12,648 nt of DNA, from assembly GCA_013911195.1 (NCBI GenBank), contig JACETS010000066.1, positions 1-12,648 on the forward strand. Reading direction: 5' to 3'. Below the pieces are notes generated by a model. It had not been told where the DNA came from. It did no database searches and saw only the letters and a list, made by a program, of their open reading frames with translations. The position numbers and the translations under genes were made by a program. The stretch comes from Verrucomicrobiales bacterium. GTDB lineage: Bacteria; Verrucomicrobiota; Verrucomicrobiia; Verrucomicrobiales; DEV007. Shown here in pieces: positions 4,875 to 10,101 of this stretch; position 1 is the stretch's first letter; each line of letters begins with the position of its first letter.

Positions 4875-4892
4875 AAAGAGATTCTTCTCTTT
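4875..4892 (-). repeat. Small hairpin at the 3' end of purA
   Basis: AAAGAGA - 4 bp - TCTCTTT is a perfect 7-bp stem overlapping the purA stop codon. On the minus strand it is followed by GGGTG rather than a T run, so it is not a convincing intrinsic terminator. It may protect an mRNA 3' end or attenuate read-through into uppS, 60-80 bp downstream. Confidence 0.3.
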
Positions 4893-6168
4893 AATCTCTA
4901 AATAGGGTTTCTTTTCTATCAGGTCCAACGCCAATTATTTTGATTGGTGTTTCACAAAGCTCTGAGAGTTTATCAAGATATTCGTTGGCTCTGGTCGGTA
5001 GAGATTCAACTGAAGGGGCGCCTGCAGTAATTTCATTTTCCCATCCCGAAAATTCCACGTAATTTGGAATGCATTGATCCCAATCTTCGGAGTTTGCCGG
5101 TGGAGTAGTAATTGTTTCTCCTCTCAATTCATATGAGGTGCATATTTTTATAGTGTCTATTCCATCTAATCCATCAACGTTGGTGACAGCCAATTGATCA
5201 GCGCCATTTAATCGGCAAGCGTGTCTAACTAAAACAGCATCAAACCAACCGCATCTTCTTTTTCTTCCGGTTGTTGCTCCGAATTCTCTTCCCATTCCAT
5301 GCATCCGATCGGAAAACTCTTGATTTTCAGTAATAAAAGGACCAGATCCGACTCGAGTTGTATATGCTTTTGCCACACAAGTAACATTATCAATTTTCCT
5401 AGGGGATACGCCCGATCCAGTACAGGCTCCACCAGCAGTTGTATTTGATGAAGTCACGAAAGGATATGTTCCATGATCGATGTCAAGATAGGTGCCTTGT
5501 GCCCCTTCAAAGAGTAGAGACTTACCTTCAGCAATTTTTTCATGTAAGTAAGTCGTTGTTTCAGAGATAAAAGGTTTGAGCCTAGACGCGGCGTTATTAA
5601 TTTGCTCGATTATTTCATCTGCATTAATTTGCTCAGCTTCGCTTTCCTTTAATAGAATATTAGCTCTATCAACCTTAGCTTTTATTTTTTCTGAAAGTTG
5701 GTCCGGCTTAAATAGGTCAGACATTCTTATTCCTGATCTTTCGGCTTTATCAATGTAGGTTGGACCAATGCCTCGGCCTGTTGTTCCGATTTTCTTTCCT
5801 CCCAGCCCAGACTCTCTAAAGGAATCTAATGTCCTGTGATATTGAAGAGTAAGATGGGCCCTGTTGCTGATTGCTAAATTATCAGGACTTATTTTTATTC
5901 CCTGAGATTCCAGTTTATCAAATTCTTCGAGCAGTGATATTGGATCGATGACAACTCCGTTGCCAATGACGCAGTTTTTTTCAGGCCAGAGTATACCTGA
6001 TGGAATAAGGTGAAGAATGTATTTTTTACCGTCGTGGATGACTGTATGACCTGCGTTGTTTCCACCCTGAGCCCGGACAACAATATCAGTTTTCTCAGTT
6101 AAGAAATCTACAATTTTACCTTTTCCTTCATCACCCCACTGGGCGCCGACAATGATTGTATTAGCCAT
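4891..6168 (-). CDS. purA: Adenylosuccinate synthetase
   Basis: Catalyses the GTP-dependent joining of aspartate to IMP, the first committed step from IMP to AMP, in the cytoplasm. Its 425 residues match the family's usual length. Clear signatures are WGDEGKGK (11-18, with catalytic D13), the NNAGHTV segment with catalytic H41, GRGIGPTY (about 131-138), the EGAQGTYLDIDHGTYPFVTSSNT block (about 211-233), the IMP/GTP-contacting GRKRRCGWFDA (301-311), and the guanine-specifying TNVDGLD (about 329-335). The start ATG 6168 yields MANTIIVGAQWGDEGKGK, the standard N-terminus. The 97-bp gap from carA contains no gene. It is a single intact housekeeping copy with nothing unusual. Confidence 0.98.
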   Translation of the reverse strand: MANTIIVGAQWGDEGKGKIVDFLTEKTDIVVRAQGGNNAGHTVIHDGKKYILHLIPSGILWPEKNCVIGNGVVIDPISLLEEFDKLESQGIKISPDNLAISNRAHLTLQYHRTLDSFRESGLGGKKIGTTGRGIGPTYIDKAERSGIRMSDLFKPDQLSEKIKAKVDRANILLKESEAEQINADEIIEQINNAASRLKPFISETTTYLHEKIAEGKSLLFEGAQGTYLDIDHGTYPFVTSSNTTAGGACTGSGVSPRKIDNVTCVAKAYTTRVGSGPFITENQEFSDRMHGMGREFGATTGRKRRCGWFDAVLVRHACRLNGADQLAVTNVDGLDGIDTIKICTSYELRGETITTPPANSEDWDQCIPNYVEFSGWENEITAGAPSVESLPTRANEYLDKLSELCETPIKIIGVGPDRKETLFRD

Positions 6169-6265
6169 AAGTTTTAGTCTAATTTTGACTTTCGATTTTA
6201 TTTAGTAATTCGATCTTAAAAAAATATGCAATGAGCATCTAAATGTTAATTGGGGAGTATGCAGG
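6169..6265 (-). other. carA-purA spacer
   Basis: A 97-bp AT-rich spacer with no gene. On the minus strand, after carA, ATGC - 5 bp - GCAT is followed by ATTTTTTT, a possible but weak intrinsic terminator (4-bp stem). No promoter with good -35 and -10 elements stands out upstream of purA. Confidence 0.3.
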
Positions 6266-7432
6266 TCACTTTGACTGATCGATAAGTTGTGCAAACTCTG
6301 AGAAAAAATAATTGGCATCATTTGGTCCGGGCGATGCTTCTGGATGGTACTGAACACAAAATGTAGGATGAACAGTGCTTCTTAAACCTTCAACTGTGTC
6401 ATCGTTCAAGTTAATGTGCGTTACTTCGGTTGTTGATGGCAAGGAGTCAGGGTCGACTGCAAAGCCATGATTTTGGGAGGTAATAGCAACTGATCCCGTT
6501 CTTAAATCTTTTACTGGCTGATTTGCTCCTCTATGGCCAAATTTGAGTTTATAAGTTTTTCCTCCAAGTGCGTGTGCGAGAACTTGATGACCGAGGCATA
6601 TTCCAAATACAGGGACTTTGCCGAGTAATGAATTAATTTCTTTATGGATGTCATCAAGTGCATCGGGATCACCTGGGCCATTAGATAAGAAAATGCCATC
6701 TGGGTTCATTGAGAGAACATCTGAAGCCTTTGTCCTTGCATTGACCACAGTGATATCAAAACCTTCTCTTCGAAGGCACCTTAAAATATTTTTCTTTATG
6801 CCAAAATCATATGCCACTATCTTGTATTTTGTTTCTGGTAGTGAGCGATAATGATTTTTTCCATCAACCTCATCAGGTTTTGTGGTTGGATTTGCTAAAA
6901 CCCATTGGCGACTTTCAGAACCATCAGGGTCCCAGTGATAAGATTCTTTAGTCGTTACTTCTCGAACAAAGTCAGCGCCCAACATACTTTCAGATGAAGA
7001 AGCTTTTTGAATGGCTTCATCTGGCTCGATATCACCAGTTCCAATAAAAGCTCGCATTGCTCCTTTTTCTCTTAAATGCTTTGTCAGTGAACGAGTGTCT
7101 ATCCCTTGTATTCCGATAATATTGTTTTCCTCTAAATATGAGTGAAGAGAAGACTCGGACCTCCAATTACTTGGAGCGTCACATAGTTCCTCAATAACAA
7201 AACCTCTGACTTGGGGAGAGTCGCTTTCGGTGTCTATACTGTTAACACCATAATTACCAATATGAGGGTAAGTCATTGTAACTATTTGCCCTCTGTATGA
7301 TGGATCAGTCAGAACCTCCTGATAACCCGTCATTGATGTGTTGAAGCATATTTCTCCAGATTGTTCACCAGTTGCCCCAAATGCTTCACCTATAAAGTGA
7401 CGACCGTCTTCTAGGGCTAGGATTGCTTTCAT
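6266..7432 (-). CDS. carA: Carbamoyl-phosphate synthase small subunit (glutaminase)
   Basis: Hydrolyses glutamine and passes ammonia to the large subunit CarB, making carbamoyl phosphate for pyrimidine and arginine synthesis. The 388 residues have the two-domain arrangement expected: an N-terminal CPSase domain (about 1-135, with CFNTSMTGYQEVLTDPSY) and a class I glutamine amidotransferase domain (about 200-385). The catalytic triad is visible: C279 in FGICLGHQ, H363 and E365 in QYHPEASPGP. SNGPGDP (250-256) forms the oxyanion-side motif. The start ATG 7432 gives MKAILALEDGRHFIGEAFGA, typical of the family. CarB is not in the window; an unlinked carB is common. It lies 104 bp after the envelope cluster, likely a separate unit. 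Confidence 0.98.
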   Translation of the reverse strand: MKAILALEDGRHFIGEAFGATGEQSGEICFNTSMTGYQEVLTDPSYRGQIVTMTYPHIGNYGVNSIDTESDSPQVRGFVIEELCDAPSNWRSESSLHSYLEENNIIGIQGIDTRSLTKHLREKGAMRAFIGTGDIEPDEAIQKASSSESMLGADFVREVTTKESYHWDPDGSESRQWVLANPTTKPDEVDGKNHYRSLPETKYKIVAYDFGIKKNILRCLRREGFDITVVNARTKASDVLSMNPDGIFLSNGPGDPDALDDIHKEINSLLGKVPVFGICLGHQVLAHALGGKTYKLKFGHRGANQPVKDLRTGSVAITSQNHGFAVDPDSLPSTTEVTHINLNDDTVEGLRSTVHPTFCVQYHPEASPGPNDANYFFSEFAQLIDQSK

Positions 7433-7536
7433 ATTATTTTATTAACTATATAATTATCTGTTTAATAAGTAACTGGATGATTTATTACAGGATTTTATAA
7501 TGATGCAAGCAATCACAATAAAAATTCTAAAGTCTT

Positions 7537-9018
7537 TTAAGTTTTTCCGTTCTTAGTGATGCTTTTTATCTGATTAAGAGGGATATTCTGTGTTCTTAGT
7601 CTAATTGTGTCGATTAGAACACCTTCTTCATTTAATCGCAAATTATTGCCATAGATTCTTCCACCTTGCCAAGTGAGGACTGTATATTTTTGCCCTGTTG
7701 GAGTGGTTTTTCCAGCGGGCCTAAAAACCATTGCATCTACCGCACCGCTAAGGTCAAAATTTTTGGTACCAAATAGTGTTGAAGAACAAGTCATTTCTAA
7801 GCCGTTTTCAGTTCTAAAAACTTTAGTGAGTTCGCATTCAAAAAAATCACCACCTGACAAAAGGACACCACGCCTTCGTCCATCCAAAAATCTATCAAAT
7901 TTTCCATCTATAGGATGATTGAATTCAATTCTTGAAACAGTTAGTGACGGGATCACCTTGCCTTTATTGCTGCCTCCGAGTCTGATTATGGATTTTGTAG
8001 CCGATACTATTGGCGAGTGGATGATTGTTCCATCGGTCAAGGCTATTTTGGGTATCATTATTTTTTGGGGCCCTAATTCTTTTAAAGTTCCTAGTGAAAA
8101 CTGGTCAAAGACAGTTGCCCATTTGCGTCTTGGTTTTCTTCCCTGGCCGACAATGCAGGCGATTGCTGATTCGCCCAAGCGATCGGGAAAGGTCATTAAC
8201 TCTCTCCAGTTTTCACCGTCTGCAGATACGTATCCTGTAATATTTCCTTTTTTTCTAATTAATCTAATCCAATGGCCAGGTCTCGAATTACTTCTCGGGT
8301 CAACCTTGCTAAGAGTATCTCCATTTTTAGTGTAGTGTATGGACGCTGGTCTGCGATGAGATAGAGCAAGAAATATATTCTCAGAATCAGGGGAAATGCT
8401 ACTTCTTATCATTATTCCGCTTTTGGTTTCCTGTTCATAAGTATCGATTCTGGAAACTTTTGTGGTTATATGTGAATCACCCATCGGTAGTGGGCGATAA
8501 GCTGTATAGAATGAAGAGAAAGTAGCGTCACGATCAGGAGAAGAAGTTTCTAGAATGATGCTTCCTTTTTTAACAATCACTTCACCTCCTCGTGGAAGAG
8601 CTCCTACAGCTGAATGTTTCCAAGGTGAGGGAAGCTGTCCGTCTTTAAATGAATCAGAGGACCGTTTTGATTTTGGTTTATAGAAAATTATTTTCCCAAA
8701 ATCATCTAATTTTACTGATTGTGAGGCATCATTTAAGGGTATGCCGTCATGATTTTTTGTCTTATAAAGATTGTTATCTTTAAGTATTATATGGCCTCCC
8801 CACCATGAGGATTCGTCCTCGTTGCCAATATCGACTCTGAAATCTATAGAATCAGATACAGTTTTAAATTCCTCTTTCTCGACATTATCAACTTTGGGAT
8901 CATCAGCTGGAATTGGATTGGATTGCCCTTTAGTGATTTCTGAAAGGCATAGGAATGTTGGAAAAATCAGAAATAAACTCACTCCATACATAACTGATTT
9001 GAGTTTGATTTGAGGCAT
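7537..9018 (-). CDS. Secreted protein of unknown function with DUF1349-like beta-sandwich and C-terminal beta repeats
   Basis: A 493-residue protein. Residues 1-32 look like a Sec signal peptide (basic MPQIKLK, hydrophobic core 9-25); the lone Cys at 24 is not in a lipobox. Residues about 165-309 resemble the DUF1349/concanavalin-like fold: SGIMIRSSISPDSENIFLALS, then GHWIRLIRKKGNITGYVSADGENWRE, then a WATVFDQFSLG strand. Three similar beta-rich segments follow (about 325-366, 383-433, 445-490), each beginning like TDGTIIHSPIV or QGGRIYGNNLR and ending like IPLNQIKSI, so they may be repeats of one small domain. No catalytic motif is visible; binding or a structural role in the envelope is likelier. 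Its ATG lies 3 bp after the stop of the squalene-cyclase-fold gene, so the two are almost surely co-transcribed. The function is not known to me. Confidence 0.85.
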   Translation of the reverse strand: MPQIKLKSVMYGVSLFLIFPTFLCLSEITKGQSNPIPADDPKVDNVEKEEFKTVSDSIDFRVDIGNEDESSWWGGHIILKDNNLYKTKNHDGIPLNDASQSVKLDDFGKIIFYKPKSKRSSDSFKDGQLPSPWKHSAVGALPRGGEVIVKKGSIILETSSPDRDATFSSFYTAYRPLPMGDSHITTKVSRIDTYEQETKSGIMIRSSISPDSENIFLALSHRRPASIHYTKNGDTLSKVDPRSNSRPGHWIRLIRKKGNITGYVSADGENWRELMTFPDRLGESAIACIVGQGRKPRRKWATVFDQFSLGTLKELGPQKIMIPKIALTDGTIIHSPIVSATKSIIRLGGSNKGKVIPSLTVSRIEFNHPIDGKFDRFLDGRRRGVLLSGGDFFECELTKVFRTENGLEMTCSSTLFGTKNFDLSGAVDAMVFRPAGKTTPTGQKYTVLTWQGGRIYGNNLRLNEEGVLIDTIRLRTQNIPLNQIKSITKNGKT

Positions 9019-9021
9019 TTC

Positions 9022-10083
9022 TTATCTTTGGTAAAGAGGTAGGTAATGGTAAGGCATTGCTAAAATCATTGTATAAACTGCAGTTGAGAAAATTGGACCA
9101 GGGCTGCTGCCATCAAGCTCACGACTCCAGAATTTATTGCCATCATCATCAGTTTTTACTCTCTCAATTAGAGCTTTATTCAAAGTAGAGTACCAATCTG
9201 CCCAAACTTTTCCTCCAATCATGTATTGTGCGGGTGCTGCATAAAAATTACCGTAGGTGAACCAGCGGTCACCTGGTCTAAATTTTTTATTTAAATAGTC
9301 TGATCCACTTTTTACTGTAGGATCATTATATTCGCCGCAGACTTGGAGTGAATATATCGCAGCAGCAGTTCTTGCAAACCCAGAGCCTTGACCAGGTTGA
9401 TATCCAAACCCTCCGTCCCTTTCATTGTGGCATTTCCGGACGTAATTAACAGCGTCGTTAATGGTCTTCTGTGGCACTGAGAGGCCTCCGTTTTTTGCTG
9501 CTCTCAGGGCTACAACAGATAAAACTGTAACTGAAATATCAGCATCTCTGGCAATGGGTTGATATCGCCATCCCCCTTGTGGGTTTTGGCTGCTGACTAT
9601 AACTTTGATCATTTTATCCAACTTGTTTCTCAGATTATCATCTTGAGTCTGACCATAAAGTTCGGCTAATGCGATACTAGCAATTCCATGGAAGTACATG
9701 TATTGACCACTGTTTTCATCACCGATGAGACCTTGATCATTAATTTGTGATAGAAGATAACGGACTGCTTGATCAACATTTTTTCCGTATGGTCCCTCGT
9801 TAGGAAGGTTTCCTGCTGCTTGAAATGCCATCAGTGTATAAGCAGTCATGGCGATTGGATATCTTGCTTCTTCACCTGTTTCTCCTGCCCATGCACCAGT
9901 AGGAGATTGTTTAGATGCTAGATAGGATAAAGCGCTATTGATTACCAATTCGGTTTTAGCATTTACCTTTACCGGATCTTCAAGTCGACCCTTAGTTGGG
10001 GCTCCATTGGCGTTATAAGAAAATCCCAATACCCACAATATTAAATGTGCAGCAAGTCTTAATTTGTATGGGTTGAGTGGCAT
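9022..10083 (-). CDS. Secreted squalene-cyclase/prenyltransferase-fold repeat protein, probably non-catalytic
   Basis: 353 residues with a probable signal peptide (about 1-28, hydrophobic 9-23). The rest consists of alpha/alpha repeats of the prenyltransferase/squalene oxidase type, each with a Q-x-x-x-G-x-W/F-like turn: residues about 44-90 (SPTGAWAGE), 105-144 (NDQGLIGDENSG), 153-198 (NPQGGWRYQP), 207-250 (ERDGGFGYQP) and 256-305. Hopene cyclases carry DxDD at the turn of the central repeat. Here the aligned stretch is D180-A-D-I, so the full motif is missing, and the protein is about half the length of a cyclase. It is therefore more likely a binding or scaffold protein outside the cytoplasm than a cyclase. 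The ATG start at 10083 is 18 bp from the stop of the coiled-coil gene, and there is no Shine-Dalgarno. Family call secure, role unknown. Confidence 0.88.
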   Translation of the reverse strand: MPLNPYKLRLAAHLILWVLGFSYNANGAPTKGRLEDPVKVNAKTELVINSALSYLASKQSPTGAWAGETGEEARYPIAMTAYTLMAFQAAGNLPNEGPYGKNVDQAVRYLLSQINDQGLIGDENSGQYMYFHGIASIALAELYGQTQDDNLRNKLDKMIKVIVSSQNPQGGWRYQPIARDADISVTVLSVVALRAAKNGGLSVPQKTINDAVNYVRKCHNERDGGFGYQPGQGSGFARTAAAIYSLQVCGEYNDPTVKSGSDYLNKKFRPGDRWFTYGNFYAAPAQYMIGGKVWADWYSTLNKALIERVKTDDDGNKFWSRELDGSSPGPIFSTAVYTMILAMPYHYLPLYQR

Positions 10084-10084
10084 C

Positions 10085-10100
10085 TTGTTATCTATAACAA
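10085..10100. repeat. Perfect 16-bp inverted repeat filling the intergenic spacer
   Basis: TTGTTAT - 2 bp - ATAACAA occupies nearly the whole 18-bp gap between the coiled-coil gene and the squalene-cyclase-fold gene, where a ribosome-binding site would normally be. As RNA it could form only a weak 5-bp stem with a 6-nt loop. As DNA it is a possible dimer-binding site. Its function is unknown. Confidence 0.35.
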
Positions 10101-10101
10101 C

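Noticed and set aside
7433..7536. Possible hairpin terminator and promoter between the lectin-fold gene and carA
   Set aside because: Only an AT-only imperfect stem and poor -35/-10 matches (such as TTGCTT with TGTAAT) can be drawn; nothing above background for AT-rich DNA.
7919..8335. 138-residue plus-strand frame opposite the secreted lectin-fold gene
   Set aside because: No ribosome-binding site or recognisable domain, and fully overlapped by a convincing gene on the other strand.
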